Shown one piece after another: positions 8,134 to 16,860 of a stretch of DNA of 64,000 bases. A program made the position numbers and the translations under genes. Positions within the stretch are counted from its first letter, which is position 1, and each line of letters begins with the position of its first letter. The notes below the pieces were generated by a model. It made no database searches, had not been told where the DNA came from, and was given only the letters and a program-made list of their open reading frames with translations. This DNA comes from Clostridium sp. N3C. GTDB lineage: Bacteria; Bacillota; Clostridia; Clostridiales; Clostridiaceae. The DNA is taken from assembly GCF_900095445.1 (NCBI RefSeq), contig NZ_FMJL01000006.1:35593-99592 (forward strand). The letters are read 5' to 3'.

Positions 8134-9837
8134 TTAATTGTCTAATTCTAACTTGTAGGCATCTTGAGTCCATTCCTTATACGGCGATACATTAACTCCT
8201 TTCACTCTTATATTTACTCCCAAAAGCTCTTTGTTTTGACACAGATATATGTAAGGTAAATCCTCATTGGCTAGTTTAGCCCAAGCACTATAAATAATAC
8301 CTCGTTTCTCCATGTCACTTTCTTTAAGTGCTGAATAAATTAATTTATCACTCTCCATATTTCTCCATCCAACGGTGTTATAGCCTCCTGGATAATCTTC
8401 TTTTATAGAAAATATTTCCGAAGGGTCTGGATCTTGAGTTAAAGCCCAGGACATATTATACATCTCAAAGTCTCTTTCGTCATATATCTTGCTCATTAAA
8501 TCACTAAAAGGTATTTCCTCTACAATCACTTCTATACCAATTTCTTTCCAATCTTCTACAAGTTGCTTTCTTAAAGTCTCTGCATATTTAGTATCTCCAT
8601 AGGTTGACCATTTAATTTCAAATTTATTTCCATTTTTATCATACCTATATCCATCTTCTCTTTTAGTCCATTCACATTCTTCTAGAAGCTCTTCCGCTTT
8701 TTTCTTATCATACAAATATGGAGTTAGATTGTCAGGATAAGCCCAAGAGCATTTAGCTAAAGGAGTATCAAAGGTTGAGCCATAATTACCATAAACTTCT
8801 TTTATTAGCTTCTCTCTATTTAATCCATATATAAGAGCCTTCCGAACCCTTATATCTTGAAATTTAGGATTTCTTAAATTTAACCCTATATATTGAAAGC
8901 TATTACTATCAAAAATATGTAAATCCACGTAACCCAAAGTCTTTAAATATTCTACCCTATGATCATTTGCTATAAACTTAGCTATATCTACCTCTCCGCT
9001 AGCTAATTGTCTTAAAGCCTCATCTCCAGGTACCTTTTTAAATATGATATTATTTATCTTTGGTTTATCCTTCCAATAATATTCATTCTTTATCAACTTC
9101 ACCTCTTTATCCCCATCAGAGAATTGTAAACAATAGGGACCACAACCTACAGGTTTATCTATCATTTTATCCATTTCATTAATTTGACCTTTAGTAAAAT
9201 TATAATACTTTTTAGGTAAAATCCCAAATTCAAAATCATAAATCAAAGAGGAATTGACTTCCCTAAAGGTAAAAGATATTTTATACTTATCCTCTACCTC
9301 AATACCAATAACCTCTTCTTCACTTCCATATTTATAATAATCATAGCCTTCCAAAAGCCTCATGCTGTTAACAAAGGGCCCCTTGTAGGAAGGATCACAT
9401 AGTGCTGTATATGTAAAAGCAACATCTTCTGCAGTAAGTTCAGAACCATCACTAAATTTTATACCTTCTACTAAGTAAAAAGTATACTTCTTACCATCCT
9501 CACTAACTTCCCACTTTTTAGCTATATTGTTTATTATCTTTCCGCCTTGATCATGGCATACCAATCCCTCAAAGATTAAAGTACTAAGCCACAAATCATA
9601 TCCATTAGTGGTGTAAAGAGGATTTTTACTACCGCTAAAGTCATTTACTGCCACTACTAAAGTATCCTCTCTATTTTTAGCCACCTTAGGATTTGCCCTT
9701 TTTCTACCTATCGTAATAATCTCTTCATATTTATTTTGCTCTCTCCTAACTTGATTCTTCCCACCATTCCAAATACAGCCTGATAACATGAAGGTTGTGA
9801 TAGAGGAAGCTATTAAAAGTTTTAGAGCTCTTTTCAT
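8134..9837 (-). CDS. ABC transporter substrate-binding lipoprotein, family 5 (oligopeptide/nickel type)
   Basis: 567 residues. The N-terminus MKRALKLLIASSITTFMLSGC has a lipobox LSGC with lipidated Cys21, so the mature protein is anchored outside the membrane. The body is a family 5 solute-binding fold: WEVSEDGKKYTFYLVEGIKFSDGSELTAEDV, GCGPYCL, and the VRKALIYGLNREKL region. The likely cargo is a peptide, but nickel or sugar oligomers cannot be excluded. No permease or ATPase gene adjoins it, so it is an orphan receptor that must use a transporter encoded elsewhere, or act in sensing. It is monocistronic. Confidence 0.88.
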   Translation of the reverse strand: MKRALKLLIASSITTFMLSGCIWNGGKNQVRREQNKYEEIITIGRKRANPKVAKNREDTLVVAVNDFSGSKNPLYTTNGYDLWLSTLIFEGLVCHDQGGKIINNIAKKWEVSEDGKKYTFYLVEGIKFSDGSELTAEDVAFTYTALCDPSYKGPFVNSMRLLEGYDYYKYGSEEEVIGIEVEDKYKISFTFREVNSSLIYDFEFGILPKKYYNFTKGQINEMDKMIDKPVGCGPYCLQFSDGDKEVKLIKNEYYWKDKPKINNIIFKKVPGDEALRQLASGEVDIAKFIANDHRVEYLKTLGYVDLHIFDSNSFQYIGLNLRNPKFQDIRVRKALIYGLNREKLIKEVYGNYGSTFDTPLAKCSWAYPDNLTPYLYDKKKAEELLEECEWTKREDGYRYDKNGNKFEIKWSTYGDTKYAETLRKQLVEDWKEIGIEVIVEEIPFSDLMSKIYDERDFEMYNMSWALTQDPDPSEIFSIKEDYPGGYNTVGWRNMESDKLIYSALKESDMEKRGIIYSAWAKLANEDLPYIYLCQNKELLGVNIRVKGVNVSPYKEWTQDAYKLELDN

Positions 9838-10029
9838 TCCTATACTCCTTCCACACTTAGATATATATTTTCACTTTCAAATATATCTTTAATTGAAATT
9901 TTTTAAACCTTTAACTTTCATACCAAACATATTATTAGCCTTAATACAGTTACATATTTTATGCAAGAACATCTTACCATAAACTTACTATTTTTTATAC
10001 AAATTTAAGTAAAATTTGGAATAAAAATA

Positions 10030-10071
10030 ATAGATTCTATGCAAGAAGCTTTGTCCTTACATAGAATCTAT
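10030..10071 (-). terminator. terminator after the MFS transporter gene
   Basis: Perfect 12-bp stem ATAGATTCTATG/CATAGAATCTAT with an 18-nt loop. On the minus strand it is followed by TATTTTTATT. It starts 10 nt after the stop codon at 10082. Confidence 0.75.
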
Positions 10072-10081
10072 ATACCCTTTA

Positions 10082-11266
10082 CTAGCTAAATATCGATTTA
10101 CTATTTTCTTTAGTATTTATCTTGTTTAATTTCTCCGCCATAACAATCATTGTTGTCATTATTATAATTAAAAAGATTGGAAATACTTTTATACTAATAT
10201 TCTGAGCTAAAATTCCAAAGAACGGTGGCATAAAGGTTGCTCCAATATAGGCAGAAGCCATTTGCATTCCCATAATGGACTGAGATAAATCTTTCCCAAA
10301 ATTGTCCGGTGTAGCATGGATAAAACTAGGATAAATTGGTGCACATCCTAATCCCATAAGAATAAGTCCTAAAATCAAGGTAAGATTTCCAAGAGGCAGG
10401 AACAGCATAATTATACCAATTGATGCTACGCTTTGTCCTAACCGAATCATAGCCTTATCCTTCAATTTCATAGTAATAAAACCGGAAATAAACCTTCCTC
10501 CTGTAATACCTAAGAAAAAAAGTGATGCCCATTTAGCAGCAGTCTCTGCTACTATGCCTCTATTCATAACCATATAGCTAGCAGCCCATAATGCAGCAGT
10601 CTGTTCTAAAGCACAGTAACAAAAAAAGGCCATAAGGGCTGGCTTTGCTCTAGTTAAGCTTATTAACTCTTTTATAGTAATACTTTTGTTTTCTTTTTTA
10701 CTCTCTGACACCTGAGAGTTTGCCTTCTTCCAAAGTGGTAGCGAAAATATTAAAATTGCAGTTAAGACAATTTGAAGAATACTAATAGCTCGATAGCCGC
10801 CATTCCAAGTCCTGCCGCCGCTTAAATAATATCCCATAATATATGGTCCTGTAGTAGCCCCTATTCCCCAAAAACAATGTAGCCAACTCATATGTCTTGA
10901 TTTATAATGCAGTGCAACAAAGTTATTTAAAGCTGCATCTATGCAGCCTGCTCCAAAACCATATGGGATAGCCCAAAAACATAGAAAATAAAAAGATTTA
11001 GATATAGAAAAACCAAAAAGTGCTAAAGCAGTCAAGGCTACACTGATTGCAGTAACCTTTCCAGTACCTAGTTTATTAATAAGCTTGTGACTGAAAAAAC
11101 TTGATATTATAGTTCCTCCCGAAATGATCATAGAAATTATCCCGGCAAAAGACACTGGTACATTTAGTTCCACATGCATACTAGGCCAAGCAGAACCAAG
11201 CAAAGCATCAGGCAATCCTAAACTAATAAAGGAAATATAAATAATAATTAATAATGCTGTAAACAT
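10082..11266 (-). CDS. MFS transporter (12-helix, fucose-permease-like)
   Basis: About 394 residues with roughly twelve hydrophobic segments split by a basic loop (KKANSQVSESKKENKS, about residue 180-195). This is the two six-helix bundle layout of the major facilitator superfamily. The motif GLPDALLGSAWPSMH and the second-half GLGCAPIYPSFIH resemble the sugar/fucose permease subgroup, but the substrate cannot be assigned. The frame opens with GTG at 11272. ATG at 11266 is preferred because it lies 9 nt after GGGTGA. Two inverted repeats just upstream indicate control by a dedicated repressor that is not in this window. Confidence 0.8.
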   Translation of the reverse strand: MFTALLIIIYISFISLGLPDALLGSAWPSMHVELNVPVSFAGIISMIISGGTIISSFFSHKLINKLGTGKVTAISVALTALALFGFSISKSFYFLCFWAIPYGFGAGCIDAALNNFVALHYKSRHMSWLHCFWGIGATTGPYIMGYYLSGGRTWNGGYRAISILQIVLTAILIFSLPLWKKANSQVSESKKENKSITIKELISLTRAKPALMAFFCYCALEQTAALWAASYMVMNRGIVAETAAKWASLFFLGITGGRFISGFITMKLKDKAMIRLGQSVASIGIIMLFLPLGNLTLILGLILMGLGCAPIYPSFIHATPDNFGKDLSQSIMGMQMASAYIGATFMPPFFGILAQNISIKVFPIFLIIIMTTMIVMAEKLNKINTKENSKSIFS

Positions 11267-11287
11267 ATCCACCTCTCACCCTTATTT

Positions 11288-11301
11288 TTTAGTGCACTAA
11301 A
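11288..11301. promoter_or_regulatory. 14-bp palindrome upstream of the MFS gene (operator candidate)
   Basis: TTTAGTGCACTAAA is a perfect 14-bp palindrome 22 bp before the MFS start. It is in the position expected of a repressor operator in the leader. Confidence 0.4.
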
Positions 11302-11321
11302 CAAATTATTTTTTGCTCAAT

Positions 11322-11344
11322 TGAACATGTTATTTACATGTTCA
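11322..11344. promoter_or_regulatory. 8-bp inverted repeat with 7-bp spacer (second operator candidate)
   Basis: TGAACATG-N7-CATGTTCA is a perfect interrupted palindrome. It overlaps the -10 region of a possible promoter (TTGAAT, about 17-18 bp, TAAATA on the minus strand). Confidence 0.4.
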
Positions 11345-11401
11345 GTCTATTAATATTCAAAGCAAGATACAATGGACTTTTTTATAGTATTTATAAATAT
11401 T

Positions 11402-12025
11402 TTAAATTTCCTTTATTTCGTACAAATCTTCTACCACAAAATCTTCTAAACCGCTTCTTTCTCCCACACTAGTCTTTGATAAGAAAAGTATTCCTTTTAT
11501 GCCAGCATTTTTTGCACACTCCATATCAAGAGTTCTGTCCCCCACATAATAGGTGAAGCTTGGATCTAAGTGATATTTGTCCATAAGATAATTTATTGCA
11601 TCTGGCGCTGGCTTACGTGGAAAACCATCCTGACTAGTAATAATTTCTGCAAAGAATTCAAATATACCTAGATTTTTTAAAACATCTTCTGTAGTTTTTC
11701 CTCTATTGGTAAAAACAAAATTTTGTGACCCTTGTTGAGATAAACATTCAAGTATTTCCTCAGCATGTGGAATCAACTGAATATTTAGCTTTTTCTTACC
11801 ACTAATTTCGGAATAACGTTCCTTTGCTTTTTCAAAGGGTATTCCAGTCTTTTGCTCCATACTTTGAATATACGAGCTTACGGAATACTTTATTGAATGT
11901 TCTAATATGTCATCCTTATTAGTATCAATTCCAAATTCCTTATAAGTTTCCTGTAAGCTAGATACAATAATATCGTAGGAATCCAATAAAGTGCCATCTA
12001 AATCCCAAATAAAAGCCTTCTTCAT
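11402..12025 (-). CDS. HAD-superfamily phosphatase, phosphoglycolate phosphatase-like
   Basis: A cytoplasmic phosphohydrolase of about 207 residues. HAD motif I is FIWDLDGTLLDS at the N-terminus, motif II is FVFTNRG, motif III is the Lys in FPRKPAPDAI, and motif IV is YVGDRTLDMECAKNAG. The helical cap between motifs I and II (residues about 15-85) matches the subclass I beta-phosphoglucomutase/Gph group. The frame extends 10 codons further, but the ATG at 12025 has a perfect AGGAGG six nt upstream and begins right before motif I, so it is used. The substrate is unknown; Gph/YhcW-type sugar phosphatase is the best guess. Confidence 0.85.
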   Translation of the reverse strand: MKKAFIWDLDGTLLDSYDIIVSSLQETYKEFGIDTNKDDILEHSIKYSVSSYIQSMEQKTGIPFEKAKERYSEISGKKKLNIQLIPHAEEILECLSQQGSQNFVFTNRGKTTEDVLKNLGIFEFFAEIITSQDGFPRKPAPDAINYLMDKYHLDPSFTYYVGDRTLDMECAKNAGIKGILFLSKTSVGERSGLEDFVVEDLYEIKEI

Positions 12026-12100
12026 GTTATTCCTCCTCTGTTTCTTATCATTCACATTATATCATACACTATAACTTTTCCAGTATAAAGCAAGAATCAT

Positions 12101-12144
12101 AAAAGCAAAAAGCTTGAAGCCCTTTGCTTATAAGGGTTCCAAGC
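12101..12144 (-). terminator. terminator ending the 835-aa / Asp-repeat operon
   Basis: Hairpin with arms 12132-12144 and 12112-12124 (GCTTG...CCCTT pairing with AAGGG...CAAGC, two mismatches). On the minus strand it is followed by TTTTTGCTTTT. It begins 1 nt after the stop codon of the gene remnant at 12146. Confidence 0.75.
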
Positions 12145-12145
12145 C

Positions 12146-12336
12146 TTATGTAAATTGATGTAATTCTACTATATAAACAGGTTTATTTTTTAGATCTTGG
12201 TAAGTATCTCCTATCTTTAAACCTAGGAAATTAATGCTATTATTTTCAATTGCTATAAAATCAATTATTTTTTAAGCTTGCAAACTTCATATCTTTTTAT
12301 TTCCACTATACTATTGATTGTTACCTTATTTATATT
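12146..12336 (-). pseudogene. decayed or frameshifted small gene at the end of the 835-aa operon
   Basis: Two adjoining open stretches read as coding on the minus strand. The first runs from about 12336 and contains NKVTINSIVEIKRYEVCKLKK, ending in a stop at a run of six A. The second, in another frame, contains DFIAIENNSINFLGLKIGDTYQ and ends PVYIVELHQFT with TAA at 12146. Joining them at the A-run gives one continuous protein end whose stop codon abuts the operon terminator. No start codon with a ribosome binding site was found. It looks like a broken third gene of this operon. The family is not recognised. Confidence 0.3.
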
Positions 12337-12341
12337 AAAAA

Positions 12342-12569
12342 TTAATAATTATAATCTGGAATTCCGTTGTGATCCAAGTCAATAAAATCATCATGTTTAT
12401 CAGGAATTCCATCATGATCCATATCAAAAAATAAATCATGATGATGTAATATACCATCATTGTCATGGTCAGTTACTAAATCTACATTATCCGGTATATC
12501 ATTATGATTCATATCGAAAAAAAAGTCACTTTCATCCCAACCTTCTGGTCTAAATGGATTGTCAAACAT
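12342..12569 (-). CDS. small Asp-rich repeat protein, probable calcium binder
   Basis: 75 residues. After a 12-residue head (MFDNPFRPEGWD) there are four tandem repeats of about 14-15 residues: DMNHNDIPDNVD, DHDNDGILHHHD, DMDHDGIPDKHD and DLDHNGIPDYNY. The pattern D-x-[DN]-x-[DN]-[GD]-I-[PL] is like thrombospondin type 3 or dockerin-type calcium loops. No signal peptide or membrane segment is present. GGAGGAGGA lies before the ATG, and the gene overlaps the end of the 835-aa gene by 8 nt, so the two are translationally coupled. A metal-dependent partner of the large protein is inference. Confidence 0.75.
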   Translation of the reverse strand: MFDNPFRPEGWDESDFFFDMNHNDIPDNVDLVTDHDNDGILHHHDLFFDMDHDGIPDKHDDFIDLDHNGIPDYNY

Positions 12570-15069
12570 TTTCTCCTCCTCCTTTTAACAAGTTATTATT
12601 AATTTCAGCCATATTAACATTGATAGAACTTTGTATTTGCTCTATTAAATATTTCTTAGGTTTCACCATTAAGTCACTGATTGGTAACTGCTTCATTGTA
12701 TATAAATCACTAATTCTATGGATTAATTCCATTTTAACTTCACTTGAATCATTAAGATTTACATAATATTGAGATATTTGCTTAAACGTATAAAATAAAG
12801 CTTGATTAACTTCATCTATATAATAAGGAATCATTATTTGCATAATATGTTTAAAGTAATCAATAGCTTGGTATGTATATATATCAACTTTATTTTTTTC
12901 TACTTTCTCTAGTTCCTTGTCCATTTTATATGTATTCAAAATATTCACTGCTGAATTTAAGATACCCATCAATGAAAAAGCCCCTGTAAATATTGCCCCA
13001 GCAGCACCTACTAATCCCTGTGCACCTGCCTGCCTATAACGGCTATTAATTGTAGCAAACCTTGTATTAGTATTTGGATAAATAGCATAAGGTATATGTG
13101 CTAAAGTCCTCTCTATTTCATTTAAAGATCTTAGAATTTGAGAAGCTATGGATAAGAGTTGCTTTTGAAGACCTTTAAAAGGCATAGAACTTATATTTCT
13201 TCCTAACTTCTTCATTAACTCTCTCTCATTATTTTCAAGCAATTTAGGCAAGTAAATTCCAACTATATCTAGCTGCTTCTTTTGTTCTTGTACTGCATAG
13301 TAAAGAATATTAACAGCCTTTAACTTATCTTCATAATCTAAATTGCTAGACTTTTCTTCTAGCAACTTATCTAATTCTTCTTTTACACAAAATAAAGAAC
13401 CAAAATAATAATAATTCAAAATATCATTTATTTGTCTAGCCCAACTTGTAAATAAATCTTCCACCTTCAAGGAATTATATAATTTTAGTTTAGAATTCTT
13501 AAAAGTTTTCTTCACCAATTCGTTAACATTTTTGCCATATAAATAAAAAGTAAAATTTTCATTATCTATTTTAGTTATATTAATCTTTACAAATTCAGAG
13601 CTATCTATAAATTCTTTAACCGTTATATCCTTAATTTGAGTATTTTCTAAATAAAGAAAATTTCTATTAGCTGATTGCTTGAATTCAACTCCTTCACTGC
13701 TTATATTAATGATAAAAGGATAGCCTTCATCAGTATAGCCAAATCTATACAAGTTACTATCAAAATTAGTTTTTTCACTCAATCCAAATTTATCATTATA
13801 TTCTTCTGCTAAATTTAACAAAAAGATATTCTTATCTTGAATTATAAAAATAGTATTATTTTCAATATAATAACTAACATTTTCCAAACTAAACCCATAT
13901 ATTTTTCGCAATGAATCAATATTTACAAAATTAATGATATTCTCCTTTTTTACAATAGCAATATCTTTCTTATTATACAAAATATCATTAACATATCCAG
14001 TTAATCTTCCAAACAGTACTTCAGATTCCTCTGGAATTATAGATGTTAGGTTATTTCTATTATAAAAAAAGCTTCTTAAGTTTTCTAACTTACTTTCATT
14101 GGGAATAAATAAACTTATTTCTTTACAATATCTTTCTTCAACATCATTTTTAAAAGAAAAATATCCCTTTATGTTTAGTAAGCCATTACAATACTCATAT
14201 TCTTGAATATGCTTATAATTAATTTCAATATTATGGTTATTCAGATTTTCTACTATAATCTTATCTTTATCTATAGTTATATTACTAATAAAATAACTGT
14301 TGCCATCAATTTTAATAATCTTCTTTCCATAATAATCGTCAACACTAAAGCATTTCTTATCAATCTTTTTTAATAACTGAAAAAAGTCATTAATACTTAT
14401 TTTATAATTATAACTAAACTCTTCATTAATATCAGATTTAAAATCTATACCTCCCGAAAAACTAACCTCTATAGGATATATTGTTATGTAAACAGCTTCT
14501 CCTCCAAAATCTCCTCCGGAGTTGTAAACAATCACTCTTCCTTTATTGCTAATAAATAAGGTATGATTCCCTATCAAGGACTTATTAGGAATATTAAATT
14601 CAGCATTATCACTTCTAAAAATAATATATTCATTTTCTATTAGCTTATTTTGCACAATCACAGGTACAGTAATAAATGTATCTCTGGCTTTCTTTAACAT
14701 GTTAAAATCGATATTATATGCTATGACATCATTTATTCTTCCTATCATATTAACTTTTTCATCTTTTTCTACAGTATCAATAATTTTATTCACTGTGTGT
14801 TTAAGATTATTCACTATAGTTCCGAATTTATTTTCCGCTATTTCTAAACTGTTTTTATCTTTATCTATTAAAACAACTTTTCCCCTTCTTGCTTCTAGTA
14901 CTTGCAGCAAAGCTTCATAAGCTATAGAGGGCTCATAATCTCTAAGCTTAGTTACAATATCACTTTCTTTCTTCTTTAATTCACAGATAGCTTCTTTCAC
15001 TATATCAGCTACTGAAAAATAATCAAAATATGTAGTACTATTTTGCTTGCTGTTTACATTATCATTCAT
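12562..15069 (-). CDS. large protein of unknown function with glycine-rich hydrophobic segment
   Basis: 835 residues, not recognised. The N-terminal 110 residues are predicted helical (VADIVKEAICELKKKESDIVTKL). The middle, about 120-540, is beta-rich with repeated strand-turn patterns such as GNHTLFISNKGRVIVYNS and NNTIFIIQDKNIFLLN, which loosely resemble bacterial PH-like modules. The C-terminal part, about 560-835, is helical. It is interrupted near residue 700 by a glycine/alanine-rich hydrophobic stretch (AGAQGLVGAAGAIFTGAFSL, then MGILNSAVNIL) that could insert into a membrane. There is no signal peptide. It is the first gene of an operon with the Asp-repeat gene and a remnant. Membrane attack, membrane scaffolding and surface roles all remain open. 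Confidence 0.7.
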   Translation of the reverse strand: MNDNVNSKQNSTTYFDYFSVADIVKEAICELKKKESDIVTKLRDYEPSIAYEALLQVLEARRGKVVLIDKDKNSLEIAENKFGTIVNNLKHTVNKIIDTVEKDEKVNMIGRINDVIAYNIDFNMLKKARDTFITVPVIVQNKLIENEYIIFRSDNAEFNIPNKSLIGNHTLFISNKGRVIVYNSGGDFGGEAVYITIYPIEVSFSGGIDFKSDINEEFSYNYKISINDFFQLLKKIDKKCFSVDDYYGKKIIKIDGNSYFISNITIDKDKIIVENLNNHNIEINYKHIQEYEYCNGLLNIKGYFSFKNDVEERYCKEISLFIPNESKLENLRSFFYNRNNLTSIIPEESEVLFGRLTGYVNDILYNKKDIAIVKKENIINFVNIDSLRKIYGFSLENVSYYIENNTIFIIQDKNIFLLNLAEEYNDKFGLSEKTNFDSNLYRFGYTDEGYPFIINISSEGVEFKQSANRNFLYLENTQIKDITVKEFIDSSEFVKINITKIDNENFTFYLYGKNVNELVKKTFKNSKLKLYNSLKVEDLFTSWARQINDILNYYYFGSLFCVKEELDKLLEEKSSNLDYEDKLKAVNILYYAVQEQKKQLDIVGIYLPKLLENNERELMKKLGRNISSMPFKGLQKQLLSIASQILRSLNEIERTLAHIPYAIYPNTNTRFATINSRYRQAGAQGLVGAAGAIFTGAFSLMGILNSAVNILNTYKMDKELEKVEKNKVDIYTYQAIDYFKHIMQIMIPYYIDEVNQALFYTFKQISQYYVNLNDSSEVKMELIHRISDLYTMKQLPISDLMVKPKKYLIEQIQSSINVNMAEINNNLLKGGGENV

Positions 15070-15186
15070 TGTTAGTTTTCACACCTCTTACTACTTTTGT
15101 TCTGCATACATGCTGTGTTTTTAACTGTTAATCTATCTTCTATTTATTCAATATAACCACCATATAGAGTTAAATCTATTACTAAT

Positions 15187-15215
15187 ATTCTACATTATTA
15201 TACATATTTCATCAA
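15187..15215 (-). promoter_or_regulatory. probable promoter of the 835-aa operon
   Basis: On the minus strand there is TTGATG (15210-15215), a 17-bp spacer and TAGAAT (15187-15192). It would give a leader of about 110 nt before the ATG at 15069. Confidence 0.4.
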
Positions 15216-15369
15216 ATATAGGTATACCTTCTTAATGATTATTTAATTTTAAAAAGCAATAATATTAAATCAAAGCAACTAAATTTTCAATTTTTAGCTT
15301 CTTTTTTAAATTCTCTTTTGGCTTTTATTTTTGTTACTTGTATAAATATTAAACGCTCAGCAAAACATA

Positions 15370-15424
15370 AAAAAGTAGGCCTTGATATATTAGAAACCTA
15401 TTCCATAATCAAAACCTACTTTTC
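15370..15424 (-). terminator. terminator after the oxalate/formate-family transporter gene
   Basis: Arms AAAAGTAGG and CCTACTTTT, plus TGAT/ATCA pairs inside, enclose a loop of about 20 nt. On the minus strand the hairpin ends in CTACTTTTTTA. The rest of 15070-15497 holds the promoter of the large gene and otherwise nothing I can assign; a 66-codon plus-strand frame there runs through this terminator. Confidence 0.7.
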
Positions 15425-15497
15425 GGAAACATTATTAACATCAAATTATTTTATACTATTGGTGAATAATTCAAAATCAAATACTATTTCATATTTT

Positions 15498-16706
15498 TTA
15501 AGCTGCCTTTTCCACTAATCTATAATCATACTTATGAGTCTTTGCAGGTTGTATTGCATAAGCTAATACAATTGAAACTAAGCATAGAGCTCCGATAACC
15601 ATAAAGGTTGGCTTAAATCCACCTAATAAAGAAGCTATAACTGAACCTGAAAGAGCTCCAATACCAAAGCCTTGATAGATCACTCCATAGTTTTTAGTTT
15701 GATTTCTAACACCGAAGAACTCTCCTACAATTGCAGGGAACACTGTAACATTTCCACCGAAGCAAAAGGCAATGGAAGCAACACAGGCAAAGAAAATTCC
15801 ATAATTTAAAGCCACAAAGCTTAATATTAATACTGCTGAAGCTGTAACTGCAAGTGAGAAGGTTACTACCTTTAATCTTCCAAACTTGTCCGATAAAGCG
15901 CCTAAAATAATTCTTCCTGCTGTATTAAATATTGCTATCATGGCTACTGCATTTGCTGCCACAGTAGGGTCAAGTCCAGCGAGTTGTACTCCCATATCTT
16001 TTGCAATTCCTATTAAATAAAGACCACTCATACATGCTGTAAAGAATATTACAAATAGAGCATAAGCTTCTTTAGTTTTAAGCATTTCTCTAACTGCAAA
16101 TTCCCTTTTATCTGAAACATTGGTGTTAGACACACTTTGCTCTGGAGCATCATTGATTAACTGGGCACCAAAGAAAATTAACGCTGCAGCTATAATTCCC
16201 CAATATAAGAAGGCAGCTGATACCCCCTTACTACTGATAAAGCTTCCATTAATATATTTAAAAACTAAACTTCCTGTGCCATAGGCTCCCACTGAAAAAC
16301 CTGAAATAAGGCCTTTTTTATCAGGAAACCACTTTATAACATTAGATAAGGAGGTTATATATGCAATACCATCTGCCGCTCCAACTATTACACCGGCTGT
16401 AATATATAACATTGGTAGAGAAGAAACCATTGATGTTAATATTAATCCCGCTCCTAATACTAGGCCAGCAATGGATACAAGCTTCCTAATACCTAATTTA
16501 TCCTGAATCTTTCCAGCGGCTAATGTTGAAAATGCTAAAGCAAAGCTAGTTATTGAAAAGGTAATGGATACTTTGCTTAATGGAAAACCAAACTTATCTA
16601 CTAAAGGTTGATTGAATAAACTCCAGGTATAAATTGTTCCTAATCCTAATTGAGCGATTATTGTACCTAAAAGTATTAATAATCGGTTTTCTGATGTTTT
16701 TTTCAT
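15498..16706 (-). CDS. MFS transporter, oxalate/formate antiporter (OFA) family, YhjX-like
   Basis: 402 residues with twelve hydrophobic segments. The N-terminus has the OFA hallmark GLGTIYTWSLFNQPLVDKFG, and later NVIKWFPDKKGLISG. The family includes OxlT, lactate permease-like proteins and E. coli YhjX. The ATG at 16706 is 8 nt after AAGGAG; the GTG three codons upstream is rejected. The gene lies directly downstream of a LytS/LytTR pair, the same pairing of functions as E. coli YpdAB controlling yhjX in response to pyruvate. A pyruvate, lactate or formate carrier induced by the adjacent system is therefore likely, but the substrate is inference. Confidence 0.85.
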   Translation of the reverse strand: MKKTSENRLLILLGTIIAQLGLGTIYTWSLFNQPLVDKFGFPLSKVSITFSITSFALAFSTLAAGKIQDKLGIRKLVSIAGLVLGAGLILTSMVSSLPMLYITAGVIVGAADGIAYITSLSNVIKWFPDKKGLISGFSVGAYGTGSLVFKYINGSFISSKGVSAAFLYWGIIAAALIFFGAQLINDAPEQSVSNTNVSDKREFAVREMLKTKEAYALFVIFFTACMSGLYLIGIAKDMGVQLAGLDPTVAANAVAMIAIFNTAGRIILGALSDKFGRLKVVTFSLAVTASAVLILSFVALNYGIFFACVASIAFCFGGNVTVFPAIVGEFFGVRNQTKNYGVIYQGFGIGALSGSVIASLLGGFKPTFMVIGALCLVSIVLAYAIQPAKTHKYDYRLVEKAA

Positions 16707-16860
16707 ATGTTTCACTCCTTAAATTTATTTGTACTAAGAAAACCTTTACAATCCCAGTAAAAAATCAAATGAAGTATTAACTATGAGTCAATTATAACTT
16801 AGTACAGAATAAATTTATTATTTTATGAGTGAAATACAAAAAAACTTGAGTAGAATGCAC

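Noticed and set aside
9864..9891. AT-rich inverted repeat upstream of the binding-protein gene
   Set aside because: Low-complexity ATATAT composition; no better than expected in this AT-rich DNA.
12554..12766. 70-codon plus-strand frame at the end of the 835-aa gene
   Set aside because: Antisense to coding sequence on the other strand with no ribosome binding site.
15318..15518. 66-codon plus-strand frame
   Set aside because: Runs through a strong minus-strand terminator and into the end of the transporter gene; no ribosome binding site.
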